A stretch of DNA of 64,000 nucleotides, from assembly GCA_009837885.1 (NCBI GenBank), contig VXSP01000043.1:62001-126000 (forward strand), written 5' to 3'. Source of the DNA: Holophagales bacterium. GTDB lineage: Bacteria > Acidobacteriota > Thermoanaerobaculia > Multivoradales > Multivoraceae. The position numbers were made by a program, and so were the translations under genes. Under the pieces are notes generated by a model, which saw only the letters and a list, made by a program, of their open reading frames with translations, searched no databases and had not been told where the DNA came from. Below, one piece after another: positions 42,899-49,860 of the stretch (positions are counted from its first letter, which is position 1; each line of letters starts with the position of its first letter).

Positions 42899-43654
42899 AT
42901 GGAGCGGGGGCGACTCCTCGAACTGCTGCGGGACGTAGCCGCCGGCAACGTCTCGCCCGAGGCCGCGCACGAACGCGTGGCGCGTCTGCCCTACCTGGAC
43001 CTGGGGGCGGCCAGGCTCGATCTCGATCGGGAACTCCGGACCGGCCTGCCCGAGGTCGTCTTCGCGCAGGGCAAGAGCGACGAGGAGCTGGTTCGGATCG
43101 TTGAAGCGTTGGTGGCGGACTCGGGCCGCGTGCTGGTCACCCGGGTGGAGGTGGCGGCGGCCGAAGTGCTGAGCGCCGCGATCCCTGAAGGCCGCTTCGA
43201 GCCGCGGGCGAGGATCTGGAGCGCCGGCCGCTTCGGGCCGCCGTCCGGGCGACGGGTCGCGGTGTTGAGCGCCGGCACGTCGGACTTTCCGGTGGCGGAG
43301 GAGGCCGCGTCGTGCAGCGAGTGGCTGGGGCACGAAGTCGAGCGGATCCGGGATGTCGGCGTCGCCGGAATCCAGCGCGCGCTCGATTCGATCGATTCAC
43401 TCCGGCGGGCCCATGTCGCCATCGTCGTGGCCGGAATGGACGGCGCCCTGCCGACGGTGGTTGCCGGCCTGGTGCCCTGTCCGGTGGTCGCGGTGCCGAC
43501 GAGCGTCGGCTATGGCGCGAGCTTCGAGGGGATCGGGCCGCTGCTGACCATGCTCACGGCCTGCGCGCCGGGCATCGCCGTCGTCAACATCGACAACGGT
43601 TTCGGCGCGGCGGCGCTGGCTCACCGCATCCTCGCCCCACGATCCCTCGGCTAG
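42899..43654 (+). CDS. larB: NPN cofactor biosynthesis carboxylase LarB
   Basis: A 251-residue AIR-carboxylase-related enzyme. In the nickel-pincer pathway LarB carboxylates and hydrolyses nicotinate adenine dinucleotide to give pyridinium-3,5-biscarboxylate mononucleotide, the substrate of LarE. Family blocks: YLDLGAARLDLDRELRTGLP, EVVFAQGKSDEELVRI, VAVLSAGTSDFPVAEEA and VVAGMDGALPTVVAGLV, then VPTSVGYGASFEGIGPLLTML. ATG 42899 is 11 bases after larE. larC (nickel insertion) and larA are not in the window. Confidence 0.93.
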   Translation: MERGRLLELLRDVAAGNVSPEAAHERVARLPYLDLGAARLDLDRELRTGLPEVVFAQGKSDEELVRIVEALVADSGRVLVTRVEVAAAEVLSAAIPEGRFEPRARIWSAGRFGPPSGRRVAVLSAGTSDFPVAEEAASCSEWLGHEVERIRDVGVAGIQRALDSIDSLRRAHVAIVVAGMDGALPTVVAGLVPCPVVAVPTSVGYGASFEGIGPLLTMLTACAPGIAVVNIDNGFGAAALAHRILAPRSLG

Positions 43655-43683
43655 CGCCTCGGCATCCTGGCCCATCCCGTCCT

Positions 43684-43741
43684 CACGAGGAGCTCGCATC
43701 GCGGAGCTCACACGTTCGCTCCGCGATGCGATCGCCTCGTG
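43684..43741. terminator. Long hairpin between convergent larB and queA
   Basis: Two nested stems: outer CACGAGG/CCTCGTG (43684-43690, 43735-43741) and, inside a 4x4 internal loop, an inner perfect 11-base stem CGCATCGCGGA/TCCGCGATGCG (43695-43705, 43720-43730) around a 14-base loop. The stop codon of queA (43708-43710) lies in the loop, and larB ends 30 bases before the structure, so it can serve both genes. It has no T-tract. Confidence 0.6.
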
Positions 43742-44754
43742 GCGAGCATCGCGTCGCCGTAAGAGTAGAAGCGAAAGCCGCTCCTGATCGCCTGGCGGTA
43801 GGCGTCGAGAGTGCGGCGACGGCCCGCGAACGCGCAGACCAGCATCAGCAGCGTGGAGCGGGGCAGGTGGAAGTTCGTGATCAACCGGTCGACGACGCGG
43901 AACTCGTAGCCCGGACGGATGTAGAGCCCGGTCCGGCCGGCGCCGGCTGCGACCAGTCCGTCCGTCGACGCCGCGGTCTCGAGAGTGCGGACGACGGTCG
44001 TTCCGACGGCCACCACCCTGCCCCCGCTTCGGCGTGCGGCGGCGACCGCCCCGGCGGTGGCCTCCGGGATCTCGAAGCGCTCGGAGTCCATGACGTGCGC
44101 TTCCGGGTTCTCCGCCTTGACCGGCCGGAAGGTGCCCGGCCCGACGTGCAGGGTGACGCTCGCCCGCCGGACCCCCCGCCGTTCGAGCGCCTCGAGGAGC
44201 GTCGGGGTGAAGTGGAGGCCGGCCGTCGGCGCCGCGACCGCGCCCGGCCGCGCGGCGTAGATCGTCTGGTAACGCTCCCGGTCCCGCGGCTCGACCGGCC
44301 GGTCGATGTACGGCGGCAGGGGCGTCTCGCCGATCTCCGTGAGGAGCGGCTCGATCGGCCGCTCGAAGCTCAACAGGAAGCGCCCGTCGTTGCGCTCCTC
44401 GACCCTGGCCGCCGGGCCGCCCTCGACCGCCAGCGGCGTTCCCGGGGACAGGCGGCGGCCGGGACGGAGCAGGCACCACCAGGAAGCGGACCCTTCGCGC
44501 TCCAGCAGCAGGATCTCCACCTGGCCGCCGGTCGGCCGCCGGGCCCTCAGCCGGGCCGGAATGACCCGGGTGTCGTTGACGACGAGCAGGTCGCCGGGAT
44601 CGAGCAGGTCCGGCAGCTCGGCGAAGCGCCGTTCCCCGGTGGTCCGGCCGAGCACTAGCAGGCGGCTCTCGCCGCGTTCGCCGGGGTGCTGGGCGATCGC
44701 CTCCGGAGGCAGGTGGTAGTCGAAGTCCGAGGTCCTGAGCTTGCCGCCGGTCAT
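43708..44754 (-). CDS. queA: tRNA preQ1(34) S-adenosylmethionine ribosyltransferase-isomerase
   Basis: A 348-residue enzyme of queuosine synthesis that converts preQ1 in tRNA to epoxyqueuosine using SAM. Family blocks: FDYHLPPEAIAQHP, SRLLVL, DLLVVNDTRVIPARL, PLPPYI, RYQTIYA, GAVAAPTAGLHFT, LHVGPGTFRPV, VGTTVVRTLE and RLITNFHLPRSTLLMLV. ATG 44754 gives the standard N-terminus; a longer reading to 44808 runs into the upstream hairpin. The C-terminus runs into the terminator-like hairpin, so the last few residues (RRSHRGANV) may be repeat-derived. Confidence 0.95.
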   Translation of the reverse strand: MTGGKLRTSDFDYHLPPEAIAQHPGERGESRLLVLGRTTGERRFAELPDLLDPGDLLVVNDTRVIPARLRARRPTGGQVEILLLEREGSASWWCLLRPGRRLSPGTPLAVEGGPAARVEERNDGRFLLSFERPIEPLLTEIGETPLPPYIDRPVEPRDRERYQTIYAARPGAVAAPTAGLHFTPTLLEALERRGVRRASVTLHVGPGTFRPVKAENPEAHVMDSERFEIPEATAGAVAAARRSGGRVVAVGTTVVRTLETAASTDGLVAAGAGRTGLYIRPGYEFRVVDRLITNFHLPRSTLLMLVCAFAGRRRTLDAYRQAIRSGFRFYSYGDAMLATRRSHRGANV

Positions 44755-44766
44755 GCCTCGCCCGCC

Positions 44767-44796
44767 GCCAAACACGTCGCGGGCTCCGTGTTTGGC
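44767..44796. terminator. Hairpin between permease gene and queA
   Basis: Perfect 10-base stem GCCAAACACG/CGTGTTTGGC (44767-44776, 44787-44796) with a 10-base loop, in the 55-base gap between the permease stop and the queA start, 12 bases upstream of the queA ATG. It may terminate the importer operon or control queA translation. No T-tract follows. Confidence 0.5.
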
Positions 44797-44809
44797 CCCA
44801 GCCCCCACC

Positions 44810-45892
44810 TCACCAGGAGCTCTCGCCTTGAGTCTCGCGTCGCTTCGCCTCTACGGCGCGAACTCCTAGCCATGTACGGATCGCCCACGGCGAGCGCCGC
44901 CGAACGCGGCCGCGGTCGCCGAGACCCGCGAGGCGGTCGCTCAGGCCGTCGGCGAGCAGGCTCGAGCCGAGTACCGCGGCGGCGACCATCAGGCCGGGGA
45001 AGGCCGCGATCCACCATGCCGTGGTCAGGTGACTCTGTCCGTCGGCGATCATCGAACCCCAGCTCGGCTGGGGCGGCTGCACGCCGAGACCCAGGAAGGA
45101 GAGCGCCGACTCGACCAGGATGCAGGCCCCCACCCGCAGGCTGGCGTCGACCAGCAGGGGCGTCGTCGCGTTCGGCAGCAGGTGGCGGACGAGGACGCCG
45201 GCCGGTGAGCGCCCGGCGGCGGCGGCGGCGAGGGCGAACCGTTCCTGCTTTAGCCGCAGCAGTTCCGCGCGAACCAGGCGCGCGAGGCCCATCCAGCCGG
45301 TGCCGCCGATCAGCAGCACGAGGAGCGTCGTGTCGGGCCGGTAGAGCGCCGCCAGCAGGAGCACCAGCGCGAGGTGAGGGAAGCAGAGCAGGCCGTCCAC
45401 CGTGCGCATCAGCGCCTGGTCGACGAAGCGGCCGCCGATCGCGGCGCAGGAGCCGACCAGTGTGCCCGCGGTCAGGGCGAGGCACGCGGCGAGCAGGCCG
45501 ATGGTCAGCGACACGCGCGAGCCGTGGAGAAGGCGCGAGAGGATGTCGCGGCCCAGGGCGTCGCTGCCCAGCCAGTTCCTCCGCCGCTCGGCGATGCCCT
45601 CCTCGCCGTGGTTCGTTGCGGAACTGAGTGGAACCCGCAGCGAACCCGAGCGCCGCTCCAGAACCAGGTCGTCGCCGTCGACCGTCACCCGTTCCGCCAG
45701 CAGCGGTTCGCGGTCGACCGTGCGGACGACGAGAAGGGAGGACAGCGGCGGCCGCCGGCTCGATTCGGCGGCGTCGAGCTGCTCCGCCGGATCGAATGGG
45801 GCCAGCAGGGGGGCAGTCGCCGCGAGCAGGGCGAGGAGGCCGAGGATCCCGGCTCCGGTCCGGGCCGAGGCCGGCAGGGAAGACCGCCTCAT
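44810..45892 (-). CDS. Peptide/nickel-type ABC transporter permease (DppC/OppC-like)
   Basis: A 360-residue inner-membrane permease. One N-terminal helix (about residues 12-32) precedes a cytoplasm-distal insertion of about 70 residues, then the DppC block NWLGSDALGRDILSRLLHGSRVSL-type entry, five helices, and the EAA coupling motif region around residue 225 (AAAAGRSPAGVLVRHLLPN). SALSFLGLGVQPPQPSWGSMI near 275 is a strong DppC signature. The last 37 residues are Arg-rich and atypical and may result from a repeat-like sequence at the 3' end. The ATG overlaps the upstream permease stop (ATGA). It pairs with the 45889 permease. Confidence 0.9.
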   Translation of the reverse strand: MRRSSLPASARTGAGILGLLALLAATAPLLAPFDPAEQLDAAESSRRPPLSSLLVVRTVDREPLLAERVTVDGDDLVLERRSGSLRVPLSSATNHGEEGIAERRRNWLGSDALGRDILSRLLHGSRVSLTIGLLAACLALTAGTLVGSCAAIGGRFVDQALMRTVDGLLCFPHLALVLLLAALYRPDTTLLVLLIGGTGWMGLARLVRAELLRLKQERFALAAAAAGRSPAGVLVRHLLPNATTPLLVDASLRVGACILVESALSFLGLGVQPPQPSWGSMIADGQSHLTTAWWIAAFPGLMVAAAVLGSSLLADGLSDRLAGLGDRGRVRRRSPWAIRTWLGVRAVEAKRRETQGESSW

Positions 45893-46854
45893 TCCACGCT
45901 GATCCTCGGGTCCAGGCGGGTGAGGAGGAGGTCCGCGGCAAGCGACGCGGCGATGACCAGGACGGCGCCGTAGGCGGTGGCCGCGAGGACCACGGGAATG
46001 TCACCCGACTGGATCGCCACGAGTGTCGCGGTGCCGAGGCCGGGCCAGGCGAAGACGACTTCGGCCACCACGGCGCCGGAAAGCAGGAGCGGAGCCGATA
46101 CAGAGGCGAGCTGAAGCAGGCGCGGAGCGGCGTGGGCCAGGCCGTGGACGAGCAGGATCCGTGTCTCGGACAGGCCGCGGGCCCGGGCCGCGCGGCCGGC
46201 CTCGGTGGCCTGGAACTCGATCAGTGAACTCCGGGTGTAACGGGCGATGTCGCCGGCCATCGACAGGCCGAGGACCAGCGCCGGAAGCCACAGGTGCGCC
46301 AGCACGTCGAGAGCGGCGGCTAGCGGCCCGAGTTCGAAGGCAGCGGCGGCGGTCATGCCGCCGGCCGGCGCCAGCCCCAGGCCCACCGCCACCACCAGGA
46401 CCGCCATCAGACCGACCCAGAATGTCGGCAGGGCGTAGACGACCAGGCTGGCGACGCGAACGCCCAGGTCGAGCCGCGAGTTCGGGCGGGAGGCCGCGAG
46501 CAGCCCCAGGCCGATCCCGAGCAGGTACTGGGCGAGCAGGGCCGCGCCGGCCAGCAGGAGGGTGGGCGGCAGGGCATCGAACAGAAGCTCCGCCACGGGC
46601 TGACCGGTCCGGTAGGACTGCCCCCAGTCCCAGTGCAGGACGACCGCCCCCAGCCAGCGGACGTACTGCACGGGAAGGGGCTGGTCGAGCCCGTACAGCG
46701 CGCGCAGCCGCTCCGCCTGCTCCGGCGGAATCCGTGGGTCGGTCGGCGCCATCGGATCGCCGGGGGCCAGCGCCACGACGGCGAAGGCGAGTGTCAGGAC
46801 GATCAGGAGGAGGACTGCCGCGGCCAGGAGGCGGCGCAGGACGAAGCGGATCAC
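45889..46854 (-). CDS. Peptide/nickel-type ABC transporter permease (DppB/OppB-like)
   Basis: A 321-residue permease with six membrane helices. The N-terminal MIRFVLRRLLAAAVLLLIVL, APGDPM, LYGLDQPLPVQYVRWL and WGQSYRTGQPV stretches are typical of the DppB family; the EAA motif lies around residues 215-235 (ATEAGRAARARGLSETRIL) and VEVVFAWPG-like VAEVVFAWPGLGT around 265. The start is GTG 46854, 16 bases after the binding-protein gene. No ATPase gene (DppD/DppF type) is in the operon or elsewhere in the window. Confidence 0.92.
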   Translation of the reverse strand: MIRFVLRRLLAAAVLLLIVLTLAFAVVALAPGDPMAPTDPRIPPEQAERLRALYGLDQPLPVQYVRWLGAVVLHWDWGQSYRTGQPVAELLFDALPPTLLLAGAALLAQYLLGIGLGLLAASRPNSRLDLGVRVASLVVYALPTFWVGLMAVLVVAVGLGLAPAGGMTAAAAFELGPLAAALDVLAHLWLPALVLGLSMAGDIARYTRSSLIEFQATEAGRAARARGLSETRILLVHGLAHAAPRLLQLASVSAPLLLSGAVVAEVVFAWPGLGTATLVAIQSGDIPVVLAATAYGAVLVIAASLAADLLLTRLDPRISVE

Positions 46855-46870
46855 CAGCGCGGTCTGGGGA

Positions 46871-48472
46871 TCAACGCCACGCCCACTCCTCCAGGTTCGC
46901 CAGCGGGCTCAGGGCGTTCGGCTCGACCGACTCGAGTTCCTCGTTGAAGGCCGCCAGGGTCAGCGGTTCCCACAGCACCAGGATCGGTTGATCGTCGTGC
47001 AGGATGCGCTGCAGCCGGTGGAGGTCTTCCAGGCCCGCCGAGGGGTCGAGCCGTGTGGCGAAGCTGTCGAGCAGCCGGTCGAGCTCCGGGTTGGCATAGG
47101 CGGCGTAGTTGTCGCCGCCGGGGATCGACCGGCTGTGGAAGGCGTAGCGGAGGTCGAGGCTGGTGTCGATCGCGAAGGCGGAGGCCGCGGCGTCGAAGTC
47201 CTTGTCGCGCATGCGCTGAATCAGCGCGCCAGGTTCGACGCGACGCGGCTGGGCGTCGATGCCGATCGCGCGGAGGTTGGCCTGGATCATCTGCATCGCG
47301 TCCCATCGGGCGGGCGCGCCGGCGAAGGTCGCAAGCTCGAACCGGAAGGGCACGCCGTCGCGCTCCAGGATGCCGTCTCCGTCGCCATCGGTCCAGCCGG
47401 CGGCGGCGAGCGCGTCGCGGGCGGCGCGCGGGTCATGGGGCCAGGGTTCAAGCCCGGCGTCGTGGGCCCATACGCTCGAGATGATGGGACTGTTGCCGAC
47501 TTCGGCGTAGCCGTGCCAGATGGTGTCCACCATCGCCTGGCGGTCGATCGCCATGGCCAGGGCACGACGGGTTTCCGCGTCCTGGAACCAGGGCCTTTGC
47601 GTGTTCCATGACACGAACGTGAACTGGCGGTTGGGATAGGCGATGAGGCGGAGATCGGGCTGGTTCGTGATCCGCTGCGCATCGGTTGCGCCGAGCCCGG
47701 TGGCGACGTCGACTTCGCCCGCAAGAAGCAGATTGGTGAGCGCGGCGCCATCGCTGGCGGTGCGCAGGACGACCCGTTCGAGCCGCGGGAGACCGTCCTC
47801 GAAGTAGTCCGGGTTGCGGCCCAGAACGAGTTCCTGGCCGGGGGTCCGGTTCTCCAGCAGGAACGGGCCGCTGGTGACCAGGTTCTCGAAGAACCAGCCG
47901 GGGTCGCCGCGCCACTCGGCGAAGGGCCGCGGTTCCCACGCGTGCTTCGGGAGGATGAGCCCGGTCGAGACGTCGGCCAGGGCGGTGGGCCCGGCGGCGT
48001 CGAAGTGGAAGCGGACGGTCGTCGCGTCGATGACCTCGACGTCGGTGATCGACTCTTTGTAGAACGAGTAGCTCCAGCCGATATCCGGGTCGGTCTGAGC
48101 CAGCCAGCTAAAGCGGACATCCTCGGCCGTCACCGGTTCGCCGTCGCTCCATCGCGCGTCCTGACGCAGCCGCACGGTGAGTTGCAGGCGATCCTCGGAG
48201 AACTCCCAGTCGGTCGCCAGGCCGGGCGCCCAGGTCGGGGGACCGTCGCGGAAGTCCGGTTGTTCCGCCATCAGCGGCAGGAAGAACTGGTTGCTGATCG
48301 CGCTGTAGGAGAGTGTCGGGGGTCCGATCAGCTCGTTCGGCGTCGGATACTCGAAGCGCATGCCGACGGTGAGGCGCGTCGTGTCGCGCGGGGTGTCCGA
48401 AGCGCAGCCCCAACCGAGAATGGCGGCTAGTCCGGCCGCCGCCAGGAGCCGCATCGCAACCACGGGAATCAT
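46871..48472 (-). CDS. ABC transporter substrate-binding lipoprotein (SBP family 5)
   Basis: A 533-residue extracytoplasmic solute-binding protein of the peptide/nickel type. A lipoprotein-like signal peptide ends GWGC (Cys near residue 23). Family blocks: PTWAPGLATDWEFSEDRLQL, RLRQDARWSDGEPVTAEDVRF (SBP_bac_5 signature), TSGPFLLENRTPGQELVLGRN, RRALAMAIDRQAMVD and YANPELDRLLD. The substrate is unknown; oligopeptides are typical. ATG 48472 is taken; ATG 48454 gives a more compact signal peptide and is equally possible. Only 17 bases separate it from the divergent histidine kinase start. Confidence 0.9.
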   Translation of the reverse strand: MIPVVAMRLLAAAGLAAILGWGCASDTPRDTTRLTVGMRFEYPTPNELIGPPTLSYSAISNQFFLPLMAEQPDFRDGPPTWAPGLATDWEFSEDRLQLTVRLRQDARWSDGEPVTAEDVRFSWLAQTDPDIGWSYSFYKESITDVEVIDATTVRFHFDAAGPTALADVSTGLILPKHAWEPRPFAEWRGDPGWFFENLVTSGPFLLENRTPGQELVLGRNPDYFEDGLPRLERVVLRTASDGAALTNLLLAGEVDVATGLGATDAQRITNQPDLRLIAYPNRQFTFVSWNTQRPWFQDAETRRALAMAIDRQAMVDTIWHGYAEVGNSPIISSVWAHDAGLEPWPHDPRAARDALAAAGWTDGDGDGILERDGVPFRFELATFAGAPARWDAMQMIQANLRAIGIDAQPRRVEPGALIQRMRDKDFDAAASAFAIDTSLDLRYAFHSRSIPGGDNYAAYANPELDRLLDSFATRLDPSAGLEDLHRLQRILHDDQPILVLWEPLTLAAFNEELESVEPNALSPLANLEEWAWR

Positions 48473-48473
48473 C

Positions 48474-48495
48474 GTACACCGCGCGTGTCTTGTAC
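48474..48495. promoter_or_regulatory. Dyad between divergent importer and histidine kinase operons
   Basis: GTACA (48474-48478) and TGTAC (48491-48495) form inverted arms, with a second pair ACAC/GTGT nested inside. The element fills the gap between the start codons of two divergent operons, so it may be a shared operator. No clear -10/-35 boxes were found in this space. Confidence 0.3.
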
Positions 48496-49860
48496 CGTTT
48501 GAGCGTGTGGGATTGGATCGGCACGGATGGAGGTCAACGGCGCCGACGCGCCTGGGCGGCGGTTCTCGGTGCTTTCGTGCTCGCCGATCTCGCCCTGTTC
48601 GGCTGGCTGATCTTCCGGTCGCTGTCGGAGCGGGAGGTGAACCGGGTGGTGCTCGAGGCGCGAACGGAGGCCGAGGAGCTCGCCGAGCGAATCGCCGGCC
48701 GGGTGGAGAGCACCGGCCGCGACCTCTACACGGCGATGGCAACCGAGTCGGAGACGCGCCGCTACATCGACTCGGTGCTCGTCCAGCGCGACATCGTCGA
48801 GACGGTCGAGGTCTTCGACAGCGAGGGTCACCTCGTGTTCCGGAACCGCAGGGCCGAGACCCGCACCGACGGTGACGGCCCCCCGAACCTGGAGTCGCCG
48901 GCGCTGGTCGCGGAGACGGTGACCAACCAGGTGCCCTACGAGACCGTGACGGTGCCGGTCGGCACGGTCGGCACCTTCCAGATCGGGATCTCGCGCTCCG
49001 AGTTGCAGCAGCGGCTGACGACCCTGCGCCTGGAGTTGCTGCGCCAGACGGCGATCGTCGCGGTCCTGACAATGGCGCTGTTCGTGGCGGGCTACCTCCT
49101 CTACAGCCGGCTTTCGCGCCGAACGGCGCTGGCCGAGCGGCAGGCCCAGGAGGCCGAACAGATGGCCTACGTCGGCACCCTCGCTTCCGGCCTCGCCCAC
49201 GAGATCCGCAGTCCCCTGAACTCGTTGAACCTGAACATGCAGATGCTCCAGGAAGAGATGCCGGCGGGCTCATCGGAGCGGCTGGTCGCGATCACGCGTT
49301 CCGAAGTCGGTCGCCTGGAGCGCCTGGTGTCCGACTTCCTTAGCTATGCGCGTCCGGACGAGCTGAAGCTCGAGCAGACGACCGCGTCCGAACTCCTGTG
49401 CCACGGCGCCGAGGTAGTGGCGGGCAAACTCCATTCCGCCGGGATACCGGTCGAGATCGATGATCGCAGCGGCGGCGTCCCCTTCCAGGTCGACCGCGAG
49501 CAGATGAACCAGTTACTGCTCAACCTGATCGACAACGCGGTGGCGGCGATGAGCGACTGCGACCGTCCCTGTCTTCGCCTCGAAGCGGAAGCCCGGCCGG
49601 GGTCGGTCGTGCTTGCGGTTGGCGACAACGGGCCGGGGGTCGACCCCGCGGACCGGGAGCGCGTTTTCGACCTGTTCCATTCGGGGCGTCGCGGCGGCAC
49701 GGGCCTGGGGCTCGCGATCGTCCGCCGCATCGCGGCCACGCACGGCGGGGAGGCCCGGTTGAGGCAGGGCGGGGCGGCCGGCGCGACCTTCGAGGTCGAG
49801 TTGCCGCTGTCGCCCAGCCAGCCGACGCCGGCGAGGCGCCGGGCGGAACACGAGGAGTAA
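48490..49860 (+). CDS. Membrane sensor histidine kinase
   Basis: A 456-residue kinase: membrane helix at about residues 22-42, a periplasmic sensor of about 145 residues (FDSEGHLVFRNR), a second helix (about 188-208), then HisKA with His237 (GLAHEIRSPLNSLNLNM) and an HATPase domain (LLLNLIDNAVAAM, VGDNGPGVD, GGTGLGLAIVRRI). No response regulator gene is nearby. The stop abuts the GTG of the alpha-2-macroglobulin gene, so kinase, macroglobulin and PBP1C appear to be one operon and the kinase may sense envelope state (inference). TTG 48490 is used; GTG 48505 is possible. No clear ribosome-binding site. Confidence 0.88.
   Translation: MYRLSVWDWIGTDGGQRRRRAWAAVLGAFVLADLALFGWLIFRSLSEREVNRVVLEARTEAEELAERIAGRVESTGRDLYTAMATESETRRYIDSVLVQRDIVETVEVFDSEGHLVFRNRRAETRTDGDGPPNLESPALVAETVTNQVPYETVTVPVGTVGTFQIGISRSELQQRLTTLRLELLRQTAIVAVLTMALFVAGYLLYSRLSRRTALAERQAQEAEQMAYVGTLASGLAHEIRSPLNSLNLNMQMLQEEMPAGSSERLVAITRSEVGRLERLVSDFLSYARPDELKLEQTTASELLCHGAEVVAGKLHSAGIPVEIDDRSGGVPFQVDREQMNQLLLNLIDNAVAAMSDCDRPCLRLEAEARPGSVVLAVGDNGPGVDPADRERVFDLFHSGRRGGTGLGLAIVRRIAATHGGEARLRQGGAAGATFEVELPLSPSQPTPARRRAEHEE

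Noticed and set aside
44755-44809. preQ1 riboswitch upstream of queA
   Set aside because: The leader has a simple perfect hairpin but not the preQ1-I loop and A-rich tail; 55 bases leave no room for preQ1-II.
46871-49273. 800-codon reading of the binding-protein frame
   Set aside because: The frame stays open upstream through the histidine kinase gene, but the signal peptide and family start place the gene start at 48472 or 48454.
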